From RGIG7213 sp045544195 (GTDB lineage Bacteria; Bacillota; Clostridia; Oscillospirales; CAG-272), in NCBI GenBank assembly GCA_045544195.1, contig JAZPYO010000020.1, positions 1-63,905 on the forward strand: a stretch of DNA of 63,905 nucleotides. Direction: 5' to 3'. Under the pieces are notes generated by a model that searched no databases, was not told where the DNA came from, and saw nothing but the letters and a program-made list of their open reading frames with translations. A program made the position numbers and the translations under genes. Positions 15,561 to 25,500 of this stretch are shown piece by piece (the stretch's first letter is position 1; the number at the start of each line of letters is the position of its first letter).

Positions 15561-15827
15561 TCATTTGTCTGCGCCGAATAAAAAGTCTGCAACGCTTTCA
15601 GCGCCGTTTGCAATATCGGTCATAATGCCCGGCACGGGGCTTGTTATCATATCGCTTTCGGGCGCTTGTGTTACCTTGTCTGTCGCCTTATCGGTCACCT
15701 TGTCCGTTACTCTGTCGGTAACGGGTGATGTTGCCCTTGCGCTTTCTGTTGACATCTCGCCGCCTGTGCAGGAGCAAAGAGCGAGAATACATACAGCAGT
15801 AAGGGCAGATAATACATATCTTTTCAT
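15561..15827 (-). CDS. small lipoprotein with TDK-VTDK repeats
   Basis: An 88-residue exported protein. MKRYVLSALTAVCILALCSC is a lipoprotein signal with lipobox LCSC, followed by a Thr/Ser-rich segment containing the low-complexity repeat VTDRVTDKVTDKATDKVT and a short helical C-terminus (DIANGAESVADFLFGADK). Start at 15827 is preceded by AAAGGAA. I do not recognise a family; small alanine/threonine-rich lipoproteins of this type occur in many Clostridia. No link with neighbours can be made. Confidence 0.65.
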   Translation of the reverse strand: MKRYVLSALTAVCILALCSCTGGEMSTESARATSPVTDRVTDKVTDKATDKVTQAPESDMITSPVPGIMTDIANGAESVADFLFGADK

Positions 15828-15930
15828 AGCGTGATGATTCCTTTCAGATAGTACGCACGCTTTTGCCTTTCGGCAAAGCATTTGCATTTATATCTTTGCC
15901 GAAAAGATGCATATTATACGGTTTTTTATA

Positions 15931-16170
15931 TCAAAAGCCGTTTTTTTGTTTTCTGAATGCGTGATCCATATACAGATAACCGCCGAGTGCTATATCAAGC
16001 CCGAATGCCGATGCAAAAAGCATTTGCCTGCACGCCTTGAGCATTTGTATATCGGGACTTGATGTATACATTATTATGCTCAGCAAAACGCCGAGCATTA
16101 CCGTATAAACGCATATTTTAAGTACTGTTAAGCTCCGAGCATCAGGTGTAAGTATCAGTTTTTTTATCAT
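15931..16170 (-). CDS. small two-helix membrane protein
   Basis: A 79-residue protein with two hydrophobic helices (LKICVYTVMLGVLLSIIMY and MLFASAFGLDIALGGYLYM) and a basic C-terminus. The start codon follows an excellent AGGAGG six bases upstream, which argues for a real gene. Family not recognised. It may be co-transcribed with the lipoprotein to its left, 103 bases away. A TTTTCCACA site (16182-16190) overlaps its leader. Confidence 0.65.
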   Translation of the reverse strand: MIKKLILTPDARSLTVLKICVYTVMLGVLLSIIMYTSSPDIQMLKACRQMLFASAFGLDIALGGYLYMDHAFRKQKNGF

Positions 16171-16227
16171 TGCGCGCCTCCTGTGGAAAAATTCATATTT
16201 TATACTTTAAATTTGTATATACTTGAC

Positions 16228-16254
16228 GTATAATAGTATACAGCATACTTATAC
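16228..16254. promoter_or_regulatory. inverted repeat in promoter region of the isomerase-like gene
   Basis: GTATAATAGTAT and ATACTTATAC form an inverted repeat with a one-base bulge, just after a TTGACG (16223). Possible operator; no regulator gene lies adjacent. Confidence 0.35.
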
Positions 16255-16294
16255 TTTTGTCAAAGCACAAATTATGGTAACAGAAAGGATCGTT

Positions 16295-17077
16295 ATGACA
16301 GTAGGCGTTTCAAGCGCGTGCTTTTTTCCGTGCGACACGTTGCAGTCCGTGCAAAAGCTCGCATCGCTCGGCGTTTCGAGCACGGAAATATTTATGGGCA
16401 GCCACAGCGAATGCTCAGGACAGTATCTTAAGCAGCTTTGCTCTGCAAAGGATAACTATGGCATCAGTGTAACATCGGTTCATCCGTTTACCTCGGGCTA
16501 TGAATACATACTGCTTTTTTCGGGCTACGAAAGACGTATTGACGATACTGTTGAATATTACAAAAGATATTTTTCCGCCGCAGGCGAGCTTGGCGCAAAA
16601 TATGTCGTATTCCACGGGGATAACAAAAAAGCCGCGTTTGTCGGAGTTGAAAGATACGCTGAGATATTCAGCCGTCTTGACGGTGTCGCAAGGTCATTCG
16701 GCGTTCGTTTGTCGCAGGAGAACGTTTCATCGAGCCATATAGGCTCGGGTGAAAATATCCGCGCGTTAAAAGCCCTTTTGCCCGATATATGCTTTACCTT
16801 TGATATAAAGCAGGCGTACAGGGGCGGATACGATCCGTTTGATATTCTTCATTCCATGGGTCAAAGCGTGCGGTGCGTTCATCTGAACGATTGGAAGGAC
16901 GGTCAATGCAGACTGCCGTGCAGAGGCGTATGCGATATGTCTGCCGTTGTGAATACGGTACAGTCGTACGGTAACGATGTGCCGTACATAATTGAAGTGT
17001 ACAGAAGCAACTTTGAAGATGACTGTGAGATAATGTCCTCAAGGCTTGATTTTTTGAAATTATTCAGTAAGAAGTGA
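16295..17077 (+). CDS. sugar phosphate isomerase/epimerase-like TIM barrel protein
   Basis: A 260-residue member of the xylose-isomerase-like (AP endonuclease 2) superfamily. Strand ends carry the expected metal-site residues: VHPFTS, VFHGD, LSQENVSS, CFTFDIKQA, VHLNDWKDG and a late IIEVYRS. Such enzymes act on free or phosphorylated sugars or polyols in the cytoplasm; substrate is unknown. Start ATG 16295 follows AGAAAGGA. The gene probably once led directly into the M16 gene pair; a degenerate copy of its 3' end lies at 17792-17963 with a lipoprotein gene between. Confidence 0.8.
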   Translation: MTVGVSSACFFPCDTLQSVQKLASLGVSSTEIFMGSHSECSGQYLKQLCSAKDNYGISVTSVHPFTSGYEYILLFSGYERRIDDTVEYYKRYFSAAGELGAKYVVFHGDNKKAAFVGVERYAEIFSRLDGVARSFGVRLSQENVSSSHIGSGENIRALKALLPDICFTFDIKQAYRGGYDPFDILHSMGQSVRCVHLNDWKDGQCRLPCRGVCDMSAVVNTVQSYGNDVPYIIEVYRSNFEDDCEIMSSRLDFLKLFSKK

Positions 17078-17224
17078 CGGTGCGGCATATTTTTGCAAAA
17101 AGTATAACAACTGATCCCGATATGTATGAAGATCTTAAAACAAGGACGATGAGGGATGGAAATTTAACGGTATGCAAGCAACGTATACTTGGAAAAGTAA
17201 ATGAGAAATTAAGTGGGAAAAGCT

Positions 17225-17761
17225 ATGAAAGCGTATATAAAGAAAATTATCAGCGGTGTAGTAGCGGTACTTATATCGTTCAGTTTGTTCAGCTGCTATT
17301 CCGATCAGATGGATGAAGAAAAAATAGCTACGGATGTGGAGGGGGTATTGGCCCGACTGTTCAATGCCGTGCAGCTTCAGGATAAAGAGGCGTTTAAAAC
17401 TTTTTTTGCCGATGATGTCATCGAATTGCCGGATTTTGAAACCGGATGCGATTACGTCTTTGATCTGTACCGGGGAGAATTGGTCAGTGTGAAATTCCTC
17501 AGTTTGGGTCCTACAGGAGATCGTATTGTACCGGGAGAACAAATCTGTTATGCACATATGACATTTACCATTATTACAAGCGAAGCTGAGTATAAGATAG
17601 TCGTAGAATGTTATACCCAATATGAATCCAAATACCCCAACGATCCGTACAAGATCAAAAAGTTTGCCGTTTTAGACGGGCAAAACAATGAAGATTTTGA
17701 TCATGGATACGGTTTTTCTCAAAGACAGGGTATTTTCTATCCCGGTTGGCTTGATGAGTAA
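17225..17761 (+). CDS. DUF5104-like lipoprotein, within an insertion
   Basis: A 178-residue lipoprotein: signal ending SLFSC, then DEEKIATDVEGVLARLFNAV...DKEAFKTFFADDVIELPDFETGCDYVFDLYRGELVSV, a pattern I associate with DUF5104 (NTF2-like fold, role unknown). Start ATG 17225 has only a weak GTGGGAAA upstream; a GTG at 17213 is possible. The gene lies between two copies of the isomerase 3' end, so it appears to have entered by a duplication/insertion event. Its AT-richer codon use also differs from the flanking genes. Confidence 0.65.
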   Translation: MKAYIKKIISGVVAVLISFSLFSCYSDQMDEEKIATDVEGVLARLFNAVQLQDKEAFKTFFADDVIELPDFETGCDYVFDLYRGELVSVKFLSLGPTGDRIVPGEQICYAHMTFTIITSEAEYKIVVECYTQYESKYPNDPYKIKKFAVLDGQNNEDFDHGYGFSQRQGIFYPGWLDE

Positions 17762-17791
17762 CACAAGAAACGAAGATCGGTCGATCTTTCA

Positions 17792-17963
17792 TTTGATATA
17801 AAAAAGCGTACGGTGCGGATACGATCCGTCTGCCGTTGTGAATACGATACAGTCGTACGGTAACGATGTGCCGTACATCATTGAGGTATACGAAAAGCAA
17901 CTTTGAAGATGACTGTGAGATAATGTATTCAAGGCTTGATTTTTTGAAATTATTCAGTAAGGA
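17792..17963 (+). pseudogene. degenerate duplicate of the isomerase 3' end
   Basis: Matches 16798-16838 and then 16940-17077 of the upstream isomerase gene, with about 101 bases lost between and small indels, so the frame is broken. The last part (gatgactgtgagataatg) is almost identical to the parent. It ends exactly where the M16 gene begins, so it now supplies that gene's AAGGAG ribosome binding site. Confidence 0.85.
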
Positions 17964-17971
17964 GTGACGGT

Positions 17972-19258
17972 GTGGCATATTTTTGCGAAAGATATAACAA
18001 CGGCGTGGAGCTTCACGCCGTTACAACAGAGGATCTCATTTCAGACCACATAAACGTTCATTTTATGATTCCGATGGCTGATAAGCCGTACTGGGCAGCA
18101 GTTTTGCCGAGGATAATGGTGCAGGGATGCAGAAGGTATCCTACAAGAAGGCAGATCAGATGCCGCCTTGAGTCGCTTTTTGCATCATCCTTATGGGCAA
18201 GCACGGCGTATTACGGCGAAACGGTGGGCGTTACGTTTTCAGCCTCGTTTTTGAAAAATTCCATAGCCTATGACGGCTGTGACATAATGGGCGGCGTACT
18301 TGAGCTTTTATATGACGTTATATTTGACCCGCTCGTTGAAAACGGCTCGTTTGACGGGCAGTATACGAAAACACAGATAAAAAACAGATGCGACGGAATA
18401 AAGGCGATAATAAATAACAAGGAGCATTACGCCTCAGTCCGCTGTGCGCAGCTTATGTGCCGCGGCGAAACGGTCGAATTTACATCGAATACCGACATCT
18501 CGGTATACGAAAGCCTTACAGGGCGTGATATGTACAGCCAATATACGCATATGCTGAAGAGTGCCCCTGTTATCATCGTTTATGCGGGAAATGATACGGA
18601 AAGAGCAAGGCAGTTTGCAAAAAGCGTATCGGACGCCCTCGGTGACAGGCGCGTTATACCGTACAGCAGCAAAACGCCGACGGTAATACCGAAGCAGATA
18701 CGGTATTTTGAGGAAGAACAGGATATAAAGCAATCGCATCTTGTCATAGGTCTGCGTGACAGACCGTGTGAAAGCATCAGAGATCTTTGCGCCAATGCCG
18801 TATTTGAGGATATATTCGGTCAGTCGCCGATCAGCCGACTGTTCCGCAACGTAAGGGAAAGAATGTCCCTGTGCTACTACTGCTCGTCAAGCCACGATGA
18901 TGCAAACGGCATAATGTACATATCCACGGGAATAGATGCAAAGAACAGACAAAAAGCGCAGGATGAGATATTCGCTCAGCTTGCGGGTATGACGGAGCAG
19001 AGCATCACAAAAGAGGAGCTTACAAGCGCCGTAAAGAGCGTTAAGAGCGCGCGTCTTGCCTGCCTTGATTCAGCGGGAGCGATAGCGGCAAGATGTATGT
19101 ACAGAATATTTTTCTACGGAGAATACGTATCAGTCGAGCAGGAGCTTTGTGAGCTTGATTCAATTACCGCGCATGACGTTGCATCAGTTGCAAAGGCGAT
19201 CACTGCCGATACGGTCTACTTTATGCGCGGCACGGAGGACGGCGATGAGTCAGATTAA
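17972..19258 (+). CDS. M16 family peptidase-like protein, inactive-type (YmfF/YfmF-like)
   Basis: A 428-residue M16 fold protein with no HxxEH zinc motif, so presumably non-catalytic. It starts from GTG (17972), seven bases after AAGGAG. Paired with the zinc-containing M16 gene downstream, which it overlaps by 14 bases; such inactive/active pairs (YmfF and YmfH in Bacillus) are annotated as linked to EF-P modification or as processing proteases. Text such as HINVHFMIPM and SPISRLFRNVRERMSLCYYC fits the family. A remnant of its first codons is also visible at 17078-17110, with GTG changed to GCG. Confidence 0.85.
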   Translation: MAYFCERYNNGVELHAVTTEDLISDHINVHFMIPMADKPYWAAVLPRIMVQGCRRYPTRRQIRCRLESLFASSLWASTAYYGETVGVTFSASFLKNSIAYDGCDIMGGVLELLYDVIFDPLVENGSFDGQYTKTQIKNRCDGIKAIINNKEHYASVRCAQLMCRGETVEFTSNTDISVYESLTGRDMYSQYTHMLKSAPVIIVYAGNDTERARQFAKSVSDALGDRRVIPYSSKTPTVIPKQIRYFEEEQDIKQSHLVIGLRDRPCESIRDLCANAVFEDIFGQSPISRLFRNVRERMSLCYYCSSSHDDANGIMYISTGIDAKNRQKAQDEIFAQLAGMTEQSITKEELTSAVKSVKSARLACLDSAGAIAARCMYRIFFYGEYVSVEQELCELDSITAHDVASVAKAITADTVYFMRGTEDGDESD

Positions 19259-20531
19259 AAAAACGGTATGCCGACAAACAGGCGATGAATGCTTTTCATT
19301 GAAGCTCGAAAACGGGCTTTCCGTATACATATCACCGAACAAAAAGCGAGTGGCGAGCGCGATATTTTCAGTACAGTTCGGCTCGGTCAACAGTAATTTC
19401 GTTTTGTCGGACGGCACGCAGGTATCCCTGCCTGACGGTATGGCTCATTTTCTTGAGCATAAGACGTTTGAAACGGAGGACGGAGGCGACGCCTTCGACC
19501 TGTTCGCACAGACGGGGGCAGATGCAAACGCATTTACATCGTTCAATAAGACATCGTACATTTTTTCGTGCGTTGACGAGTTTTACGAGTCGCTCGGCAT
19601 ACTTCTGCATTTCGTAATGCATCCGCATTTCACGCCTGAAAGCGTTGAAAAGGAAAAGGGCATAATCATTCAGGAGATCGCAATGTACGACGATAATCCG
19701 TCCTGGCAGTCACGCAGTGAGGTGATGCGTGGGCTGTACGGCGAGGAAAGCCCGCTTGCGACAGATATCGCAGGCACATCCGAGTCGGTGTCAAGGGCGG
19801 ACAGCGAAATGCTTTATTCAATACACAAAACATTCTACACACCTGAGAATATGTCGCTATGCGTTGTCGGAAACGTAAGCGTCGAAAAGGTGATACAGGC
19901 TTGTAAGGGCATTGATACGGTATCGGATAAGGAAATACCGAAAACGGTCCTTCCGAGCGATACAAGACAGGCAAAGGAGCAATACCGTGAAAAATATATG
20001 CCTGTATCAAGGAGCGTTTTCTGCTTCGGCGTAAAGGACGTTCCTTTGTCGGACGGCGATGAGATGTACCGCAGAGCCTGCGCAATATCAGTCATATCGC
20101 ACGCCCTGTTTTCACAGAGCAGCGAGTTTTATTCCGATATGTACGACAGGGGAATAATAAACAACACGTTTTCATCGGGATACGAATACACGGAGTATTA
20201 CGCGATGTATATGTTCTGCGGCGAAACGGACACCGTTCAGACTCTTTACGGCGAATTGCGCCGATACATAGAGCAGGTGAAGGAAAACGGCATTGATAAA
20301 GAGCTGTTTGACAACGCGCGCAGAGCCGTATATGCAAACAGTCTGCGGAGCTTTGAAAGCAGTACGTCAACGTGTGAAAATATGAGCGAGGTATACGAAA
20401 ACGTATTCCTTACGCCCGAAATAATATCAAATATCACATACAGCTACGCTATGAAGGTCTTCAGAGAGCTGTTCTGCCCTCAGGCATACACGCTTTCTGT
20501 TATAAAGCCGTTGGAAGAGAAAGGAGAATGA
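19245..20531 (+). CDS. M16 family zinc peptidase (YmfH/YfmH-like)
   Basis: A 428-residue peptidase with the inverted zinc motif HFLEH at 68-72 and the distal glutamate in EKGIIIQEIAMYDDNPSW, where the family's third ligand lies. Predicted cytoplasmic zinc metallopeptidase that forms a dimer-like partnership with the inactive M16 protein encoded upstream. The ATG at 19245 has GGAGGA nine bases before it and overlaps the upstream gene by 14 bases. lgt follows after one base, with its ribosome binding site inside this gene. Confidence 0.92.
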   Translation: MSQIKKTVCRQTGDECFSLKLENGLSVYISPNKKRVASAIFSVQFGSVNSNFVLSDGTQVSLPDGMAHFLEHKTFETEDGGDAFDLFAQTGADANAFTSFNKTSYIFSCVDEFYESLGILLHFVMHPHFTPESVEKEKGIIIQEIAMYDDNPSWQSRSEVMRGLYGEESPLATDIAGTSESVSRADSEMLYSIHKTFYTPENMSLCVVGNVSVEKVIQACKGIDTVSDKEIPKTVLPSDTRQAKEQYREKYMPVSRSVFCFGVKDVPLSDGDEMYRRACAISVISHALFSQSSEFYSDMYDRGIINNTFSSGYEYTEYYAMYMFCGETDTVQTLYGELRRYIEQVKENGIDKELFDNARRAVYANSLRSFESSTSTCENMSEVYENVFLTPEIISNITYSYAMKVFRELFCPQAYTLSVIKPLEEKGE

Positions 20532-20532
20532 A

Positions 20533-21663
20533 ATGTACCAGGTAGAATTTAAGATGTTCGATTTTGCCCTGCGGTTTTCTCCCGTTGCCTTTACGCTTTT
20601 CGGCAAGGAGATATACTGGTACGGCATTATCGTCACGATCGGCATCGTTCTGGGTGTCATTTACGCATTCAAGAGAGCAAAGCAGAGCGGAATATCCTCT
20701 GACCATATGTACGATTACGCGATATTCACCGTCGTTTTCGGTATAATCGGAGCAAGAGCGTATTACGTTTTGTCAAATCTGGATTCGTACAATACGTTTT
20801 ACGATATAATTGCAATATGGCAGGGGGGACTCGGCATATACGGCGGAATAATCGCAGGCGTGCTTGCCATAACCGTAACTGCCCTTGTGAAAAAGCACAA
20901 TCCGCTTCGTGTGCTTGACTGCGCCGCGCCCGCCGCTATGATCGGACAGATACTCGGCAGATGGGGCAACTACGCAAACCAGGAGGCATTCGGCGTCAAT
21001 ACCGAGCTTCCCTGGGGCATGAGATCGTTCGTTTACGAGCAGTCAACAAGCAAAAGGTTACAGGGAACGGTGGAATATCTTGAAAAGTATCAAAGCAAGA
21101 TAATGAAGGAAAATCCAGGTATGACGGTAGATCCGAGCGGCTTTGTTCATCCGACGTTCCTTTATGAATCGCTGTGGAATCTTGCAGGCTTCATTCTTAT
21201 AAATATCTTATACAGAAAAAAGAAATTCGACGGTCAGATACTGTTTATGTATCTCGGCTGGTACGGCTTTGGCAGAATGTTTATTGAGGGCTTGCGTACC
21301 GATTCACTGTATCTCGGCTCGACGGGAATACGCAAATCGCAGTTCGTTGCGCTTATCTGCGTTGTGCTTAGCGTGTTCTTTATAGTATTCTTCCTTATAA
21401 AAGCCAGAGCGAAGGGTGTAACAAGCCTTTACACACAGCTTGAAAACGGCAAATGGGTAATGACAGATGCCGTTGATATGTTTACAAGCGTTTCAATGCC
21501 CGATCCTGATGAGGATATGCAGGATATGCAGGATGAGGACGATATAGCGGAGCTTTCCTTGCTTGACGGAGCCGACGGCGGATACGGCGATGACGACTGC
21601 ATAGAGCTTGACTGCGAAAATGCAGAGGATGCAGAAGAAAATATTGAAGAAACGGAAGGGTGA
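20533..21663 (+). CDS. lgt: prolipoprotein diacylglyceryl transferase
   Basis: A 376-residue integral membrane enzyme that transfers diacylglycerol from phosphatidylglycerol to the lipobox cysteine, the first step of lipoprotein maturation. IYWYGIIVTIGIVLG, WQGGLGIYGGIIAG, and the signature GRWGNYANQEAFG are all present with about seven helices. The tail after residue ~310 is unusual: about 55 residues rich in Asp/Glu (DEDMQDMQDEDDIAELS and ENAEDAEENIEETEG). Start ATG follows AAGGAG. Many lipoproteins in this window would be its substrates. Confidence 0.96.
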   Translation: MYQVEFKMFDFALRFSPVAFTLFGKEIYWYGIIVTIGIVLGVIYAFKRAKQSGISSDHMYDYAIFTVVFGIIGARAYYVLSNLDSYNTFYDIIAIWQGGLGIYGGIIAGVLAITVTALVKKHNPLRVLDCAAPAAMIGQILGRWGNYANQEAFGVNTELPWGMRSFVYEQSTSKRLQGTVEYLEKYQSKIMKENPGMTVDPSGFVHPTFLYESLWNLAGFILINILYRKKKFDGQILFMYLGWYGFGRMFIEGLRTDSLYLGSTGIRKSQFVALICVVLSVFFIVFFLIKARAKGVTSLYTQLENGKWVMTDAVDMFTSVSMPDPDEDMQDMQDEDDIAELSLLDGADGGYGDDDCIELDCENAEDAEENIEETEG

Positions 21664-21668
21664 AAGCA

Positions 21669-22523
21669 ATGGCAATTATAATTGACGGAAAGAAAACGGC
21701 GGCTCTTATGCGTGAGGAAATAAGACAGCGTACTGCCGATTTTGAGCGTGAAAACGGCTTTTTGCCGGGTCTTACGGTAATAATCGTAGGACAGGACCCC
21801 GCATCGCAGGTATATGTACGCAACAAGAAAAAGGACAGCGAGGAGGTCGGCTTCAATTCCGAGGTCATAGAGCTTGCCGAAAATACGAGCCAGGACGAGC
21901 TTTTGAAGCTCATAAAGCAGCTTAACGAAAGGCGTGATGTTCACGGCATACTCGTTCAGCTTCCGCTGCCGAAGCATCTTGATTCGGAAATAGTCATAGG
22001 CGCTATCGATCCCGATAAGGATGTTGACGCGTTCAGCTATGTAAACGTCGGAAAGATAACAGTCGGCAATCACAGCTTTTTACCCTGCACACCTGCGGGC
22101 GTTATGGAGCTTTTGAAAAGATATGATATAAGCGTAGCGGGTAAAAGCTGCGTTGTTGTAGGCAGAAGCAATATTGTGGGCAAGCCCATGGCGCTTTTAT
22201 TGCTTCACGCAAACGGCACGGTAACTGTCGCCCACTCACGCACAAGGGACCTTGCGAGTGTTACACGGCAAGCTGACATTCTCGTAAGCGCGGTAGGCAA
22301 GGCGGGCTTTATAACCGCCGATATGATAAAGGACGGCGCGGTAGTCATAGACGTCGGCATGAACAGAGACGAAAACGGCAAGCTCTGCGGCGACGTCGTA
22401 TACGACGAATGCGAGAAAAAGGCGTCTGCAATAACTCCCGTGCCCGGCGGTGTCGGCCCTATGACGAGAGTTATGCTGCTTGAAAACACCCTTACTGCCG
22501 CATACCAAAGCATAAAAAAATAA
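21669..22523 (+). CDS. folD: bifunctional methylene-THF dehydrogenase / methenyl-THF cyclohydrolase
   Basis: A 284-residue FolD of normal length that interconverts 5,10-methylene-, methenyl- and 10-formyl-tetrahydrofolate with NADP. Catalytic Lys in YVRNKKKDSEEVGF, the VQLPLPKHLD segment, and the nucleotide-binding VVGRSNIVGKPMALLL plus PVPGGVGPMTRVMLL are all visible. ATG 21669 follows AAGGGTG; a GTG at 21660 is a less likely start. It is five bases after lgt, likely in one operon with the M16 pair. Confidence 0.97.
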   Translation: MAIIIDGKKTAALMREEIRQRTADFERENGFLPGLTVIIVGQDPASQVYVRNKKKDSEEVGFNSEVIELAENTSQDELLKLIKQLNERRDVHGILVQLPLPKHLDSEIVIGAIDPDKDVDAFSYVNVGKITVGNHSFLPCTPAGVMELLKRYDISVAGKSCVVVGRSNIVGKPMALLLLHANGTVTVAHSRTRDLASVTRQADILVSAVGKAGFITADMIKDGAVVIDVGMNRDENGKLCGDVVYDECEKKASAITPVPGGVGPMTRVMLLENTLTAAYQSIKK

Positions 22524-22554
22524 AGCGACAAATAAACGAAAGGAGTTGCAAAAA

Positions 22555-25500
22555 ATGATAAAACGTAAATATGGAATCTTAAAAAGCATCTTATGTGTCA
22601 CCCTTGCCCTTTCCTTTGTTTTTACAGCTGCGCCGATACCTGCAATGAGTGTTGACATTCCCCCGAAGGCGCCCGGCTTCAGCTTCAGAAGCTCAACGAA
22701 GGTCTGGGGCTACAATATGCTTCTGAACAGAGGACTCGGAATTGCCGCAATGGGAATAAACGTCCTTGCAGGTATGTCCGACAGCGAGGCTCTGCATAAA
22801 ACGGCGTCGATAGCCTCGTTTATACTGACAGGCTCAATGGGCGGCGGCAGCGGCAACAAGGATAACCAGGTCTACTACGAGAAGATAATGAAAAGCATTG
22901 ACGAAATGTGCACAACGGTAGTGCAGGAGATAGACAAGACGGAGCAGAGCATCAAGGAGGACCTTTCCGCGATGTCCACCGTCCTCGGCATACTGAACAA
23001 AACGGCAAAGCTGGACAATTATAACGATGCGTGGGAAAAGGACGTTGAAACCCCGCTTACGCAAGCCGACCTGATGAACGTTATTGAAGCGTACAAGGTA
23101 TACATAAGAGCCGTGGGCGATTACACCGACGGCAAGGCTGATTACGATCATCTTATGGCTAAAAAGCGCGCGTTTGCCGACTCGTTCCGCGTTGCCAGCG
23201 GAGCTGTGTACGATGCGTCAAGCGCAAACGGAATGACGATAGACGAGTTCTATGATGAAAAGATATACAGCAGCAACGCTGTCGATCTGAAATTCAAGCA
23301 GGCGATAACGAGTATGCTCACACGCCTTGAGGCGACTGACGGCACACGCTATATCGACACTGCCGCGCAGATGGCATATACGGCATATCCGTTCAGCACA
23401 GATCAGGCTGAATTTGTCGATAACGCCGCAAGAAAGCAGTCCGAGATCATAACGGTGAGCGTTCTTGCATACAGAGAATTCAATGCGATGCGTCACGAAT
23501 ATATCGAGGAAAAGCTCAAGAATGCATCGCAAAGCGGTATGCAGCAGAGTGAGTACGACGCTCTTTCATCGTCGCTCGGTCAGCTTGAGAACTACGGCTT
23601 TGAGCTGTTTGACAAGCTCTTTTACGGCAGTGACGAGATACAGCCGTCATCGGGCGTTATCAACGGCTTTGTGAATTGGCTTGAAAGCAAGATAATCATT
23701 GTAAACGGCGCAGAGCCGAGCTATATTTATCTTGACAATTATCTCAGAAGAACACCCGACGGCACGGTGACGCTGGAGAACACCTCGCACATATCAAGCG
23801 TTGACTATGATTTTTACAGAGAGCGTTCGAAAAACGGCGAGATGTCGCCCCTGCTTTACGTCAGCCCCCTCGGTCCGAACACGTTTGTAAAGCCTGAGGC
23901 GTTCTATAACGAGCCTGTGTATACGTCAAGATATATGCAGTTTGAAAAAACGGCTGTGGTCATTCCGTCCGATAACGGCGGCCAGGCGCTTGTAAGACCC
24001 TTGCTGGTGCTTGCGAACGATCCTGACGATGAAAACGACAGGTCGATATCTACCCTTTACGGCGGCATAGATTATTTAGGCGTTCCCGAAAGCCATATAA
24101 AATATCCCCTGTGCGATTTTTATAACCTTACGAACGGCACGTATACCGACGGATACAACACGTATTCCGTAGCGTCAACGGCGGACGCGCTTTCCAAGGT
24201 CATAACGGACGAGGCGTTCGTTTCATCGTCTATCAAGCTGGACGAATACTTCTCATCGCTCAATTACTACGATGCGGATTATCTTCTGACGACGGATAAG
24301 ACGGTGAATTCCGGCGATTACAATATCGATATGCCTCTTATGTCGACGACAAGCTCGGGTATGAATACGGACAATGTGCTTGTTACAGACATTTCCGATA
24401 AGCAATTCACGATCGTTCTTGTTCCCGATAACGATGATACTTACGTTCCGTTTGAATGCATCGTAGAGGGTAACGGTACGGCAGAATGCGAGATTTTCGG
24501 CTACGAAAACGAAAATGAGCCGGGCTATTACCGCGCAGGCACTATCGTTGCAGTAAACGTAAGACCGCCTGTGGATGCCTGCTGTGATGTTACAGGCGTT
24601 AAGACTCTCAATTACGCTGATATATCCTCAGGTGTGCCGACAAGCGTGCAGACGGTGTATTCCGAAAGCAACAGCCACACGATAACATACAACGAGGACG
24701 GCTCTCTGACGCTTGCCTTCAGAGTTCCTTACGAAAGATCGTGTGCCGTTGTAACGGTGTACGAGTATTTTGAAATAAAGACAGTCGATGATCTTGAATC
24801 GTTTGCCTCTGCGGTAAATTCCGGCGCAAGCGATCTTAATGCCATATTAAAGAATGATATTGATATTTCGTCGTTCAGCTCTACAATAGGCACATCGTCA
24901 TCACCCTTTAAAGGCGTGTTTGACGGCAATGGCTATACCCTTACGAACTATAGCGGAATTTATACGACCTCGACTAAGGGTATCTTCTCATACGTTTCGG
25001 GCGGTACTGTGAAAAATCTGACAGTTGACGGCGAATGCTCCGTATACGGCTCTGAAAGCGGATACGGCGGTATCATCGGCAAGGCATCGGATAACGCGCA
25101 GATAATAAACGTACATTCAAGCGTTGATATGACGGTATCGTCGGCTGCATCGGGCATTGGCGGCATCGTCGGTATTGCAGACAGCAGCACAGACCTTTAC
25201 AAATGCTCATACAGCGGTACTGTGACAGCGAGAAGCGAAAAGAATGACGGTATAGGCGGTATTGCAGGACGCGCGGGCGACTATGTGAAATTCAGCTTCT
25301 GCATAAACTACGGCACGGTAAGCTCAGATAATAAGGATACTTATATGGGCGGTATACTCGGATATACCGACAGCGAGCTTTTCGGCGGTATGGAAAAGTG
25401 CATAAATGTCGGAAGTATAAGATCGTCGCTCATTTTACAGCAGACGACGGCGGCAGGCTCGATCATAGGCTATGCGTCAAATATGCCTTACGGATGCGTA

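Noticed and set aside
17074..17316. 80-codon frame after the isomerase gene
   Set aside because: It starts in the degenerate M16 start copy, has no ribosome binding site, and overlaps the lipoprotein gene.
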